The translations under genes were made by a program, and so were the position numbers. The notes beneath the pieces were generated by a model. That model was not told the origin of the DNA and did no database searches. It saw nothing but the letters and a program-made list of their open reading frames with translations. A stretch of 46,880 nucleotides of DNA from Rhodothermaceae bacterium Tc-Br11_B2g6_7 (GTDB lineage: Bacteria; Bacteroidota; Rhodothermia; Rhodothermales; Salinibacteraceae), in assembly GCA_001564055.1 (NCBI GenBank), contig LKNB01000021.1:1-46880 (forward strand), written 5' to 3'. Of this stretch, positions 25,624-35,675 are shown in pieces. Each line of letters opens with the position of its first letter. Position 1 is the stretch's first letter.

Positions 25624-26130
25624 TTACGCGTTGGTGCGGGAGGAGGGGCGCTGCTTGCCGCGCGTCTGCTGCTCGAGGAAGTGCAAGCGCGCTTCGCTGT
25701 TGGTCACGACCAGGTTGAGCATCGCATCGGAGCGGACTTGGTGATGGTTGTTTTCTGCTTCCTCCTTGAACGCATCGTGGAGGGCCTGCTCCTGATCGTG
25801 CAGGTTGAAGAGCATCTCATCGTCCGTGTCGCCCAGATGCACATCATCCGGCTCCAGCGCGGTGCCGTTGTAGGCCGTGCCGCCGCAGCTAAAGACCTGC
25901 TCCATCAGCTTGCCGGTATCCATCTCGGCCACCTTCCGGAAGCCCCGCAAGCGCTCGGCCACCGAGGGCCGCGTGATGCGCTGCGTGACATCGCGATAGG
26001 CCAGGTTCAGCCGCATGTGCTGCTCGATGAGTGGATTGAGGTGCTCCACTGTTTCCTCGCGGCTCATGTAGCGCCCAAAGCCGGCACGGTTGAAGATGAG
26101 CTTGGTGAGTTTGTCTGCAGTATTCGCCAT
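25624..26130 (-). CDS. Unknown, ferritin-like helical protein inside the trp operon
   Basis: A 168-residue, His- and Glu-rich protein between trpE and trpS (66 and 24 bases away). It has no signal peptide or membrane segment. Four long amphipathic helices can be read: about residues 24-51 (EETVEHLNPLIEQHM), 55-82 (AERLRGFRKVAEMDTGKLMEQVF, followed by SCGG), 101-127 (DEMLFNLHDQEQALHDAFKEEAE) and 130-152 (VRSDAMLNLVVTNSEARLHFLEQ). The layout, including a Gly-Gly turn after helix 2, recalls ferritin-like domains such as DUF2383/PA2169, but I do not see a complete diiron site. The function, and any role in tryptophan metabolism, is unknown. Confidence 0.8.
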   Translation of the reverse strand: MANTADKLTKLIFNRAGFGRYMSREETVEHLNPLIEQHMRLNLAYRDVTQRITRPSVAERLRGFRKVAEMDTGKLMEQVFSCGGTAYNGTALEPDDVHLGDTDDEMLFNLHDQEQALHDAFKEEAENNHHQVRSDAMLNLVVTNSEARLHFLEQQTRGKQRPSSRTNA

Positions 26131-26196
26131 GGCAGTAGGGTCGTAAGTTCGTCAGGGGAAGCGTCGTACGTGCAGAGGCAGGGTGGGTTTGTGGAT

Positions 26197-27711
<1,515 letters not shown>

Positions 27712-27739
27712 AACGGGGGAAGGCTCTCAGTACAGTCAC

Positions 27740-27770
27740 AAAAAAAGCCCATCGCCAGGGGGCAATGGGC
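27740..27770 (-). terminator. trp attenuator terminator (segments 3:4)
   Basis: On the minus strand GCCCATTGCC (27770-27761), loop CCCT, GGCGATGGGC (27756-27747) and seven T (27746-27740). One of the ten pairs is G-U on the minus RNA but would be a C-A mismatch on the plus strand, so the hairpin is built for the trp transcript. It lies between the leader peptide and trpE. Confidence 0.93.
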
Positions 27771-27851
27771 CATCAACAATCGACATACAGCGGTTCGCTA
27801 CGTGTCATGCAGTACCCGTGCCCTGAGCAGTGGCAGAACGCCACCACCAGG
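27760..27851 (-). promoter_or_regulatory. trp attenuator alternative pairings (segments 1, 2, 3)
   Basis: Segment 1, over the Trp codons, can pair with the region after it: CCTG and GTGGC (27851-27840) with GCCAC (27834-27830) and CAGG (27825-27822). Segment 2, GGGCACGGG (27823-27815), can instead pair with CCCATTGCCC (27769-27760), which contains the left arm of the terminator. That gives eight pairs around a small internal loop. A ribosome stalled on the Trp codons leaves segment 2 free, so the antiterminator forms. A ribosome at the leader stop (27807-27805) covers segment 2, so the terminator forms. Confidence 0.85.
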
Positions 27852-27894
27852 ACCATGCGGCACCAGCGGTATGGGAAGCAGAGGATTCAATCAT
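27805..27894 (-). CDS. trpL: trp leader peptide
   Basis: A 29-residue reading frame: ATG at 27894, TGA at 27807-27805. It encodes MIESSASHTAGAA, then Trp-Ser-Trp-Trp-Trp (codons 14-18, positions 27855-27841), then RSATAQGTGTA. Four Trp codons in five positions, next to alternative hairpins and an intrinsic terminator upstream of trpE, are diagnostic of transcription attenuation by ribosome stalling. The peptide itself is not expected to have another function. There is almost no 5' untranslated sequence if the promoter call is right, so it may be read from a nearly leaderless mRNA. It is too short to be found by ordinary gene callers. Confidence 0.93.
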   Translation of the reverse strand: MIESSASHTAGAAWSWWWRSATAQGTGTA

Positions 27895-27902
27895 TGTGAC
27901 GT

Positions 27903-27931
27903 AGCATACGGCCTCGGTGCCGCGAATGCAA
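27903..27931 (-). promoter_or_regulatory. trp operon promoter
   Basis: On the minus strand TTGCAT (27931-27926), a 17-base spacer, and TATGCT (27908-27903). The expected start point is about 27896, two bases before the leader-peptide ATG. It lies in the 72-base gap between the methyltransferase stop (27980) and the start point. Confidence 0.7.
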
Positions 27932-27979
27932 GGGCGGATCTTGAAAAACCAGTTGGACCTGTGGCGTATGGCGCGCAGC

Positions 27980-28636
27980 TCAGGGCTTCGGTCGATAGGC
28001 CCGCAGCACCTCGGATGGAAACGTGCGCTGGCTGATGCGCTGCCGGCTGACGTCTACGAAGCCCGCCGCCCGCAGGTACGGCCGCAGCGCCACCGGACGG
28101 CAGCCGCCAAAGATTGCCGGATGGAGGCGCGGCAACAGCATCCACGGCCTGTGGACCCACGTCCAGCCGTGTGTCATCCCGGCCAGCACCATCCGCCCTC
28201 CAGGGCGCAGCGCCTGGCGCCACCGGGATAGCAGCTCTACAAAGTCGTGCATGGGAAGCAGGTCCAGCACGTACATGCAGACGATCACGTCGAAGTGGGC
28301 GGGGGGCAGCCGGAGCGTGTAGAGGTCGGCGTTGCGCAGGGCAAACGCCGTCGGGGGCGCCTCCGCGAGCCGACGACGGGCGCGGCGCATCATCGCCGGG
28401 GTACGGTCGATGCCCAGCGTCCATCCGTCCGGGTTGGCCTCTACGAGGGGCTCAAAGGCCAGTCCGGTGCCGACGCCCACCTCCAGCACGGTTTCCCCGT
28501 TCTGCACGGCCGCCCAGCGGAGCGCCTGCTCGCGGGCATCCGACTCGCACAGCAGCGCGTGCACGTCATGCAACGGTGCGATCCGCGTATAGGTGGGGAC
28601 CACCGCGTCGGGCGAGAGGAGCGGGTAGGAAGGCAT
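27980..28636 (-). CDS. Class I SAM-dependent methyltransferase
   Basis: A 218-residue protein from ATG 28636 (MPSYPLLSPDAVV); a start 30 bases upstream is possible. Motif I reads VLEVGVGTGLAFEPLVEANPDG, the acidic end of strand 2 is LGIDRTPAMMRRAR, and the later strand reads FDVIVCMYVLDLLPM, followed by LRPGGRMVLAGMTHG. This is the Methyltransf_11/25 type (UbiE-like). The substrate is not evident. A segment with several aromatic residues (MTHGWTWVHRPWMLLPRLHPAIFGG) may form a substrate cap. It is divergent from the VKOR gene and upstream of the trp promoter on the same strand. Confidence 0.88.
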   Translation of the reverse strand: MPSYPLLSPDAVVPTYTRIAPLHDVHALLCESDAREQALRWAAVQNGETVLEVGVGTGLAFEPLVEANPDGWTLGIDRTPAMMRRARRRLAEAPPTAFALRNADLYTLRLPPAHFDVIVCMYVLDLLPMHDFVELLSRWRQALRPGGRMVLAGMTHGWTWVHRPWMLLPRLHPAIFGGCRPVALRPYLRAAGFVDVSRQRISQRTFPSEVLRAYRPKP

Positions 28637-28751
28637 GGGACAGTGGATGATGGAAAGAAGCAGCACGCCAACGGGCCGGCCGTGAACTTTTTCCGACTGT
28701 CACGCTTATGTTACGCTGCTTTTCGCTCTCCCGTCCCTTTCGCACAACGCT

Positions 28752-29954
28752 ATGGCTACCCCCTCGTCCACTGGAGGCCGCATCGGCCCGTATCGCCCGT
28801 GGTTGGACCGCACCGTGTTTGGCCTCGGCCTGCTGGGTATTCTGGTGGCTGTTCACCTCATCATTCAGGAAAACCGCGGGTTCGACCGCGGGTGCCTCGG
28901 CTTCACCACCTCCGAGGCGGTGGAGGCGTCCTTCGACTGTGCAGCCGTTACGGGCAGCTCGGCCGGCATGCTGATGGGCATTCCGAATGGCGTGTGGGGG
29001 ATGGTGTTCTTTCTGGCCGTGGTGGGCTTTACATTGTTTGCTGCTGTAGCGCATGTACGCTCGCAGCCCATGCTTAAGCGTCTGCGCACCGGGCTGGTCG
29101 GCATCGGTGTACTGTATGCGGGCTACCTCAGTTACCTGCAAGCCTCCGTGCTTGAGGCTTACTGCGCGCTCTGCCTTATCGTATCGGCGCTGGTAGCGGT
29201 ACTGGCCGTACTGCACGTGGTGGAACTGATGGCGGGGAGCAGCCGCGGGGGCATGATGGGCTCCGGCGAGCTCACGGGACTGGTGTCGGGGCTCGGCGTG
29301 ACGCTCCTCCTGGTAGGGCTAAACGTTACCTACTTCCAGTCATTGGACCCGGCGGAGCCCGCATCGGCGGCGGCAGAGGTCGAGCACGCCTGCGCGTTTG
29401 CTAACGACGCCCCCGCCATTGCCGACCTGAACGCCTACATCCATCCCTCGGACCCCGTGGTGGGGCCGGATGATGCGGCGGTGACCATCCTGGAGTTCTT
29501 CGATCCGAACTGCCCGCACTGCAAGACAAGCCATGCAGCCATGCAAGAGGTTAAGGCGGCACATGGGGCCGACGTGCGAATCGTCTACAAACCGCTCGTG
29601 GTGGTGGGGCAGTTCTCCGTGCCGCAAATTGCCGCATTGTATGTGGCGGAAGAAGAAGGGCTGTTCGAGGAGATGCTGGCCGCGCAGTTTGAGCAGCAGC
29701 AGCGCGGCGGGCTGTCGATGGGGCAACTCCGGCAGATCGGCGAAACCATTGGCCTGAATCCGGATGCGCTGGAGCAGCGGATGCAGGATGACGACTACCT
29801 CGAGCGCATGCGCGCCGCCCGGGATGAGGCGCTGGAGGAGGTGGGCATTAGCGGCGTGCCGGCCATCTTCATCGACGGCTATTTTGTGCCTGGACAGTCG
29901 CGCAACGCCGATTGCCTGACCACGCTGGTCGCCGATCGGCTGGCTGATGCGTAG
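28752..29954 (+). CDS. Vitamin K epoxide reductase / thioredoxin-like fusion
   Basis: A 400-residue membrane protein. Residues 20-190 are a bacterial VKOR domain: five hydrophobic helices, the loop cysteines Cys48 and Cys63, the GIPNGVWGMVFF segment, and the active-site pair Cys138-x-x-Cys141 (AYCALC). Residues 235-400 are a DsbA/thioredoxin-like domain with CPHC (254-257) and the cis-Pro loop GISGVPAIFIDG. Extra cysteines lie at about 214 and near the C terminus. The fusion couples disulfide formation in periplasmic proteins to the quinone pool, replacing a separate DsbA-DsbB pair. It is transcribed alone and divergently from the methyltransferase. Confidence 0.93.
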   Translation: MATPSSTGGRIGPYRPWLDRTVFGLGLLGILVAVHLIIQENRGFDRGCLGFTTSEAVEASFDCAAVTGSSAGMLMGIPNGVWGMVFFLAVVGFTLFAAVAHVRSQPMLKRLRTGLVGIGVLYAGYLSYLQASVLEAYCALCLIVSALVAVLAVLHVVELMAGSSRGGMMGSGELTGLVSGLGVTLLLVGLNVTYFQSLDPAEPASAAAEVEHACAFANDAPAIADLNAYIHPSDPVVGPDDAAVTILEFFDPNCPHCKTSHAAMQEVKAAHGADVRIVYKPLVVVGQFSVPQIAALYVAEEEGLFEEMLAAQFEQQQRGGLSMGQLRQIGETIGLNPDALEQRMQDDDYLERMRAARDEALEEVGISGVPAIFIDGYFVPGQSRNADCLTTLVADRLADA

Positions 29955-30108
29955 GCGCAGCTTTTCGCCTGTTTTTTACGCCGGACGTTGACGCTTGCTA
30001 CTGGCGCGCCGTATGTTGGCGATACACGCACCGGGCGCCGAGTAACGGCACCTCTGTGCGACCCACCTACAACCGCTCGCTTGCCGCTCACCTCAGCCCT
30101 CCCCGGTA

Positions 30109-32130
30109 ATGGCCGACACCGCCACGGATACCTTTACGCAGGACGCGCAGCTCGATCACCTCGCCATCAATGCCATCCGCTTTCTGGCGATAGATGCCGT
30201 GGAAAAAGCCCAGAGTGGCCACCCCGGCATGCCGATGGGCACGGCCCCGATGGCGCACACGCTCTGGAGCCGCCACCTGAAGCATAATCCGGCAGATCCC
30301 CACTGGCCCAACCGGGATCGCTTCGTGCTCTCCGCGGGCCACGGATCGATGCTCCTCTACGCGCTGCTGCACCTGACAGGCTATGACCTCTCGATGGACG
30401 AGATCAAGAACTTCCGACAGTGGGGAAGTCAAACGCCTGGTCATCCCGAAAACTTCGAGACGGTCGGTGTGGAAACGACTACCGGGCCGCTGGGCCAGGG
30501 CTTCGGGAACGCCGTCGGCATGGCTATCGCTGAACGGCGCCTGGCTGCCGAGTTTAACCGGCCGGACTATCCCATCATCGACCACTACACCTACGGCATC
30601 TGCTCAGACGGCGACCTGATGGAGGGCGTCTCCCAGGAAGCCGCCTCCCTGGCCGGGCACCTCGGCCTTGGGAAGCTCATCTTTTTCTACGACGCCAACG
30701 AAATCACCATCGATGGGCGTACTGATATTGCCTTCACCGAGGACGTAGCCAAGCGCTTTCGTGCCTACGGCTGGCATGTGGAGACGGTAGAGGACGAAAA
30801 GGACCTGGATGCGCTGGATGCGGCCGTGACCGCTGGCCAGGAAGTCACCGACCGGCCCACGCTGATCGTTACGTACACCACCATCGGGTACGGCAGCCCC
30901 AATAAAGCCGACTCCTCTGCTGCCCACGGCGCGCCGCTGGGGGGCGATGAGGTCGAGAAAACGCGGGAGGCGCTCGGCTGGGAGTACCCCCCCTTTCACG
31001 TGCCGGATGAGGTGTATCGGTACACGCAGCAGGCCCTGGAGCGCGGTGCTGCGGCGCAGTCTGCCTGGAATGACCTGCTGGAAGGGTACAGCGAGGCGTA
31101 CCCCGACGAGGCGCAGAAGCTGGAGCGGTGGCTCTCGGGCGATCTGCCGCTGGGGTGGGACGCCGACCTGCCGACCTTTGAGCCGGGCACGTCGATGGCT
31201 ACGCGCAAAGCCAGCGGGGCGACCATCAACGCCCTGGCCCCCAGCGTGGAGAACCTGTTTGGCGGCTCGGCCGACCTGGCCGGCTCGAACAAGACCACGA
31301 TGGAGGACTTCGATGACTTCCAGCGCGATACGCCGCACGGCAACAACGTCCACTTCGGCGTCCGGGAGCACGGCATGGCTGCGATCTGCAACGGCATTGC
31401 GCTGCATGGCGGCCTGCGTCCGTTTTGCGCCACCTTCCTCATTTTCACCGATTACCTGCGCCCCTCGCTGCGCCTCGCCGCGCTCATGGGGCTGCCGGTC
31501 ACGTACGTCTGTACGCACGACTCCGTGGGGCTGGGAGAAGACGGCCCGACCCACCAGCCGGTAGAGCACTACGCCGCCCTCCGGGCGATCCCCAACCTGA
31601 CCTTCATCCGCCCGGCCGACGGTACCGAAACGGCGCACGCCTGGCGGGTGGCGCTGGAGCACAAAGACGGTCCAGTCGTCCTGTCCCTCACACGGCAGGG
31701 GCTGCCCGAGCAGGACCGCAGCGGCAGTGAAGGCGACCTCAGCAATGGCGCCTACATCCTGAGTGACAGCGACGGTACGCCCGACCTCATCCTGATCGCT
31801 TCGGGGAGTGAGGTTCAGCTGGCTGTTCAGGCCGCCGAGACGCTGGCGGCCGACGACGTGAACGTGCGTGTGGTCAGCATGCCCTCCTGGGAGCTGTTCG
31901 AAGCGCAGCCCGACGTCTACAAAGAGAAGGTGCTGCCGCCGGATGTCACCGCTCGTGTGGCGGTGGAGTCGGGCGTGACGCTGGGCTGGGAGCGCTATAC
32001 GGCTCCCCACGGCGCTATCGTCGGGCTGAACCGCTTTGGCGCGTCCGCCCCGGGCGGCGAAGTGATGGACAAGCTCGGGTTTAACGTCGACAACGTAGTG
32101 GAGCACTGCCGCCAAGTACTCGGGCAGTAG
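30109..32130 (+). CDS. tkt: Transketolase
   Basis: A 673-residue thiamine-diphosphate enzyme of the pentose phosphate pathway. Seen: [36 protein letters not shown] and [17 protein letters not shown]. The ThDP-binding motif starts at [20 protein letters not shown] and continues through [11 protein letters not shown]. The pyrimidine domain has [14 protein letters not shown] and [16 protein letters not shown], and the C-terminal domain has [11 protein letters not shown]. All parts of a full-length transketolase are present. The gene is alone, with 154 bases of gene-free DNA before it. The 70-base gap after it holds no clear terminator. Confidence 0.97.
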   Translation: MADTATDTFTQDAQLDHLAINAIRFLAIDAVEKAQSGHPGMPMGTAPMAHTLWSRHLKHNPADPHWPNRDRFVLSAGHGSMLLYALLHLTGYDLSMDEIKNFRQWGSQTPGHPENFETVGVETTTGPLGQGFGNAVGMAIAERRLAAEFNRPDYPIIDHYTYGICSDGDLMEGVSQEAASLAGHLGLGKLIFFYDANEITIDGRTDIAFTEDVAKRFRAYGWHVETVEDEKDLDALDAAVTAGQEVTDRPTLIVTYTTIGYGSPNKADSSAAHGAPLGGDEVEKTREALGWEYPPFHVPDEVYRYTQQALERGAAAQSAWNDLLEGYSEAYPDEAQKLERWLSGDLPLGWDADLPTFEPGTSMATRKASGATINALAPSVENLFGGSADLAGSNKTTMEDFDDFQRDTPHGNNVHFGVREHGMAAICNGIALHGGLRPFCATFLIFTDYLRPSLRLAALMGLPVTYVCTHDSVGLGEDGPTHQPVEHYAALRAIPNLTFIRPADGTETAHAWRVALEHKDGPVVLSLTRQGLPEQDRSGSEGDLSNGAYILSDSDGTPDLILIASGSEVQLAVQAAETLAADDVNVRVVSMPSWELFEAQPDVYKEKVLPPDVTARVAVESGVTLGWERYTAPHGAIVGLNRFGASAPGGEVMDKLGFNVDNVVEHCRQVLGQ

Positions 32131-32204
32131 CGCCACCTGTGCGAACCGATCGGCCGCGTGAGCGTCAGCCTCCTCCACCACTGTTCGGGTGAAGGCTTCT
32201 CGCC

Positions 32205-32654
32205 ATGCGGTACGCACTGTTGTTTTTTCTCTGGATGGGTTGCTGGATGACGGCGGCTGGACCGGCTGTGGCGCAGCCGTTTACCGCGGTAGCGGATACC
32301 ACCGAGACGTTGGACGGCACGTCGGGCGCCTGGGCCTGGCGGCCGCTCGTGGAGCTGGAGGGCGTGGCCTTCGCGTACCTCTACTACTCCGAGCAGCGCT
32401 CCACCGTCGATGGCGTAGTGCTGAAGCTCCACAACCAGAACGACCATGCCGTCCGGTACCGCTTTCGCGCGGTCATTCGCACGCTTACCGATGAATACGA
32501 GCACCCCGCGTCCGGCACCCTGGCGCCTGGCGAAACGGTTACCGGCGACGCCGACGGCCTCTATTTCACCGTGGACGAGCGCGAGATGATTGCAGAAATC
32601 GGCCTGCGCGGCTATCGCATCGAGCCCGTGGACACGGGCCGTAGGCTGCCGTGA
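32205..32654 (+). CDS. Secreted protein of unknown function
   Basis: A 149-residue protein with a signal peptide (MRYALLFFLWMGCWMTAAGPAVA, cleavage before QPF). The mature part is predicted mostly beta: VELEGVAFAYLYYSEQRST, VVLKLHNQNDHAVRYRFRAVIRT, GTLAPGETVTGDADGLYFTV, IAEIGLRGYRIEPV. The pattern resembles an immunoglobulin-like domain that handles intermolecular contacts, but I recognise no family. It follows transketolase by 74 bases. Confidence 0.7.
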   Translation: MRYALLFFLWMGCWMTAAGPAVAQPFTAVADTTETLDGTSGAWAWRPLVELEGVAFAYLYYSEQRSTVDGVVLKLHNQNDHAVRYRFRAVIRTLTDEYEHPASGTLAPGETVTGDADGLYFTVDEREMIAEIGLRGYRIEPVDTGRRLP

Positions 32655-33197
32655 CGCGCTTCCACGCCATCGGATAAACGTCGACCGGCCAGTCGACACG
32701 ATCTCGTGAACAGAGCATCGGCCATTTCGATGAGATGGCTGCCAATCCCACGCCCTGGACCCACCGATCTGTTAGGCCAGGGCCTGCTTTGAAGGTGCGT
32801 GCCGCACGGGACGGGCGCAACGAGAAAAGGGGGACATGCCCCGTTCCGATGGAGCGTGCTGCGTCGGAACGATAATCTACCATTTTGAACCCATTAAACG
32901 GGCACAGCACTGGGCTCAACTCCGCCTCAACCAACCCGTCATCCTCGACCACGATCGAGGATCCATTGGATTTAACGGGTAGGTTCAGTCGCCTCCTCGA
33001 ATGGAGCCATCAATCCCATGCTCTGTGTCAACGTTCCGCATCGGTGACGCAGCGTTGGCATGTACAGCCTGCAGCGATGGATACAGGCTCGCATGCTGTT
33101 GCCTTGGACACGCTCGCCGGTCGCAGGTGTCGCATCTCGGCAGCAGGCTTTGTACCTTCAGGCGACGCCTTTCTCGACGCCTACCCCGCCCGCTGCT
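32655..33197. other. Gene-free region upstream of the amidase
   Basis: No convincing gene is seen on either strand in 543 bases. It holds a perfect 8-bp inverted repeat, ATCCTCGA (32941-32948) and TCGAGGAT (32955-32962). Open frames here have no recognisable domain. An in-frame extension of the amidase to 33060 lacks any export or family feature. Confidence 0.5.
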
Positions 33198-34934
33198 ATG
33201 CCCTCTTCGTTTTTGGATCGCCGCCGTTTTATGGCCTACTGCTCGTCGCTCGGCCTCTCGGGCACGCTCTTTCCCGGGGTGCTCTATGCCGAGACCGAAC
33301 AGGTGGCCGAACAAACCGACGATGACGAGCCGCCGCAGATCACGGTGGAGCACATCGAAAAAGCGGAGGCGCTGGCCGGGCTCTCGTTTAACGAGATGGA
33401 GCGGGAGATGATGGTGGATGACCTGAACGACCGCCTGGAGGGCTTTGAGGCCATCCGGGATCTGGAGATGCCCAACGAGGTGCTGCCCGCGTTTGTCTTC
33501 CAGCCGCAGATGGTGGGGCCTGCGCCGCCCCCGGACGACGGGCCGCTGGACTGGTCCCCGCCGGCGGTGACGCGCCCGGCCAGCGACGAGGACCTGGCCT
33601 ACCTGCCCGTCACCCACCTATCAGCGCTGATCCGCACTGGGGAGGTGACGGCCACGGAGCTCACCGAACTGTACCTGCGCCGCCTCAAGCGGTACGACGA
33701 CAAGCTGAATGCCGTCATAACCTATACCGAAGACCGCGCCCGGGCCCAGGCGGCAGCGGCCGACGAAGAGCTGGCCAACGGCATCTATCGCGGTCCGCTG
33801 CACGGCATCCCGTGGGGCGCCAAGGACCTGCTGGCCGTGGAAGGCTACCCGACCACCTGGGGCGCCGAGCCCTACCGCGAGCAGACGATCGACTATACGG
33901 CTGCGGCGGTGCGTAAGCTGGACGACGCCGGGGCCATCCTCATCGCCAAGCTGAGCCTGGGTGCGCTGGCCTGGGGCGACGTCTGGTTCGACGCCCGCAC
34001 CAACAACCCGTGGAACCTGGATCAGGGCGCGAGCGGCTCCTCCGCCGGACCTGGGGCCGCCGTTGCTGCGGGGCTCGTGGGCTTTGCCATGGGCTCGGAG
34101 ACGCTCGGCTCCATCGTCTCGCCCTCCACCCGCAACGGCGTCACGGGCTTTCGCCCAAGCTTCGGCACCGTCAGCCGCGACGGCGCGATGGTACTCTCGT
34201 GGAGCATGGACAAGCTCGGCCCGATGGCGCGGGCGGCGGAAGACTGCGCGCTCGTGCACGACGCCCTCCGCGGCACCGACCCGGCGGATCCCGCCACCGT
34301 GGATGCGGGCTTTCCGTTTACGCCCGCCTCCGACGTCACGACGCTGCGCGTGGGCTACCTGCAGCAATCCTTTGAAGCCGAGTACGGCAACGCCGCGGCC
34401 GATGCCGAAACGCTTGACGTGCTGCGCGACCTCGGGGTGGAGCTGCATCCCATGGCGCTGCCGGACGATGTGCCCGCCGGCCCCATTGTGGCGACGCTCT
34501 GGACCGAAGCCGCCGCTACGTTCGACGACCTCACCCGCTCCCGGGGCATCGACGCGATGGTGCGGCAGACGCGCGACGCCTGGCCCCACGTCTTCCGTGC
34601 CGCGCGCTTCATGCCGGCCGTCGAGTTCATCCAGCTCAACCGCGCCCGAACCCTCCTGATGGAGCAGATGCGGGAAACCATGGCGGCCGTCGATGTGCTG
34701 GTGTCGCCCTCGTTCGTCGGGGGCGCCCTACAGGTCACCAACCTCACGGGGCATCCCTGCGTGTGCGTGCCGAATGCATTCCATCCGGTGGATGCCAACG
34801 GCAACTCGCCGCGCCGCAGTCCGGGCAGCATCACGTTTATCGGGCAGCTTTATGGCGATGCTGCCGTGCTGCAGCTGGCCCGCGCCTACCAAGCGGCCAC
34901 GGACTTTCACACACGTCGGCCGCCGTTGGTGTAG
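33198..34934 (+). CDS. Tat-exported amidase-signature enzyme
   Basis: A 578-residue protein from ATG 33198. The N terminus reads SSFLDRRRFMAYCSSLGLSG, a twin-arginine-type signal (RRRFM), so it is probably exported folded. An acidic region of about 110 residues follows, then the amidase-signature domain. The catalytic Lys is in HGIPWGAKDLL and the Ser-cis-Ser pair in GASGSSAGPGAAVAAG, with SETLGSIVSPSTRNGVTGFRPSFG after it. The C-terminal segment keeps TNLTGHPCVCVPN. It hydrolyses an amide bond of unknown substrate. No GatB or GatC is nearby, so it is not the tRNA amidotransferase subunit. Confidence 0.9.
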   Translation: MPSSFLDRRRFMAYCSSLGLSGTLFPGVLYAETEQVAEQTDDDEPPQITVEHIEKAEALAGLSFNEMEREMMVDDLNDRLEGFEAIRDLEMPNEVLPAFVFQPQMVGPAPPPDDGPLDWSPPAVTRPASDEDLAYLPVTHLSALIRTGEVTATELTELYLRRLKRYDDKLNAVITYTEDRARAQAAAADEELANGIYRGPLHGIPWGAKDLLAVEGYPTTWGAEPYREQTIDYTAAAVRKLDDAGAILIAKLSLGALAWGDVWFDARTNNPWNLDQGASGSSAGPGAAVAAGLVGFAMGSETLGSIVSPSTRNGVTGFRPSFGTVSRDGAMVLSWSMDKLGPMARAAEDCALVHDALRGTDPADPATVDAGFPFTPASDVTTLRVGYLQQSFEAEYGNAAADAETLDVLRDLGVELHPMALPDDVPAGPIVATLWTEAAATFDDLTRSRGIDAMVRQTRDAWPHVFRAARFMPAVEFIQLNRARTLLMEQMRETMAAVDVLVSPSFVGGALQVTNLTGHPCVCVPNAFHPVDANGNSPRRSPGSITFIGQLYGDAAVLQLARAYQAATDFHTRRPPLV

Positions 34935-35003
34935 TCTGGCGTGACGCGCGTCGGCCTGCGCCTCAACAGGGTAACGTCCGTCTCCTTGCCTTTGGTGGGA
35001 GCA

Positions 35004-35085
35004 AACCAAAGAGAGGGGGCAATAGCCGACGCCACGCATCTGAGCACGTGCACGCTGCAGCCTTTCGCCGAAGCGGTACGCGTAG
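35004..35085. repeat. 82-bp direct repeat, copy A
   Basis: Matches 35594-35675 with two differences. It begins AACCAAAGAGAGGGGGCAAT and ends AAGCGGTACGCGTAG. The start resembles the edge of common dispersed intergenic repeats (CCCTCTCTTTGGTT on the other strand). Confidence 0.92.
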
Positions 35086-35099
35086 AGGGTAACACGTCT

Positions 35100-35124
35100 G
35101 GCGAGACGTAATGGCATACCTTAG
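35100..35124. repeat. 25-bp exact direct repeat, copy 1
   Basis: The 25 bases from GGCGAGACGTAATGG to CATACCTTAG recur exactly at 35443-35467. Confidence 0.93.
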
Positions 35125-35379
35125 ACGCAATCGATCTCATGATGCCGGTATCTTGCTGATGTTTTCGGTCCATCAGCCATATCTGGCCAGACGTGCCAGC
35201 CGTTCCGGCGCGTACCAGAATGGGCCCAGTGCGTCGGGGTGTGCGAGGGGACAGGTCAGTCCTGCGTCCTCGCAGAAGTACGTTTTCGGAAGTGCCGCTT
35301 CACGGAAGCACCGCCCAGTTGATGGATCAGGCTAATGAGGGTCAGGCTGATGAGGGTCAGGCAGGCGAGCCGTTGCATC

Positions 35380-35426
35380 GCACGCGGAGCGTGCTCATTG
35401 TGCGCTCCCACGCAGAGCATGGGAGC
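35380..35426. repeat. Pair of REP-like palindromes
   Basis: GCACGC GGA GCGTGC (35380-35394) is followed by GCTCCCACGC AGA GCATGGGAGC (35404-35426, one mismatch). Two short-loop palindromes in tandem resemble the GTTCCCACGC-AGA-GCGTGGGAAC family of dispersed elements associated elsewhere with REP-type (RAYT) transposases. No such transposase is in the window. Confidence 0.65.
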
Positions 35427-35442
35427 GAGAAAAGGGACTTCG

Positions 35443-35467
35443 GGCGAGACGTAATGGCATACCTTAG
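35443..35467. repeat. 25-bp exact direct repeat, copy 2
   Basis: Exact copy of 35100-35124, 343 bases away. Confidence 0.93.
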
Positions 35468-35593
35468 CAGATAATATAACATGCTTACACGCGGCCGCGT
35501 TGTGGACCAGTAGCTACCGTTCAGCCAACGCTCCTGCTGCTCAGCCACTCATCGGCGCCTACAGACCACGTCTTCTCTCCCCCGGCGGGAGAG

Positions 35594-35675
35594 AACCAAA
35601 GAGAGGGGGCAATAGCCGACGCCACGCATCTGAGCACGCGCACGCTGCAGCCTTTCGCTGAAGCGGTACGCGTAG
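35594..35675. repeat. 82-bp direct repeat, copy B
   Basis: Second copy of 35004-35085, 590 bases downstream in the same direction. It is next to the end of the RND gene at 35800. Confidence 0.92.

Noticed and set aside
27891..28424. A 177-codon frame overlapping the trp promoter and the methyltransferase
   Set aside because: It is in another frame of the methyltransferase gene and is low-complexity, Pro/Arg/Ala-rich.
30604..32217. A 537-codon open frame opposite transketolase
   Set aside because: Antisense shadow of a gene with complete family motifs; no motif of its own.
32566..32952. A 128-codon minus-strand frame in the gap before the amidase
   Set aside because: No recognisable domain, overlaps the 3' end of the secreted protein gene, and the region has no other coding sign.
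33198..34934. GatA subunit of the tRNA amidotransferase
   Set aside because: A Tat-type signal and a long acidic N-terminal region are present, and no gatB or gatC is adjacent.
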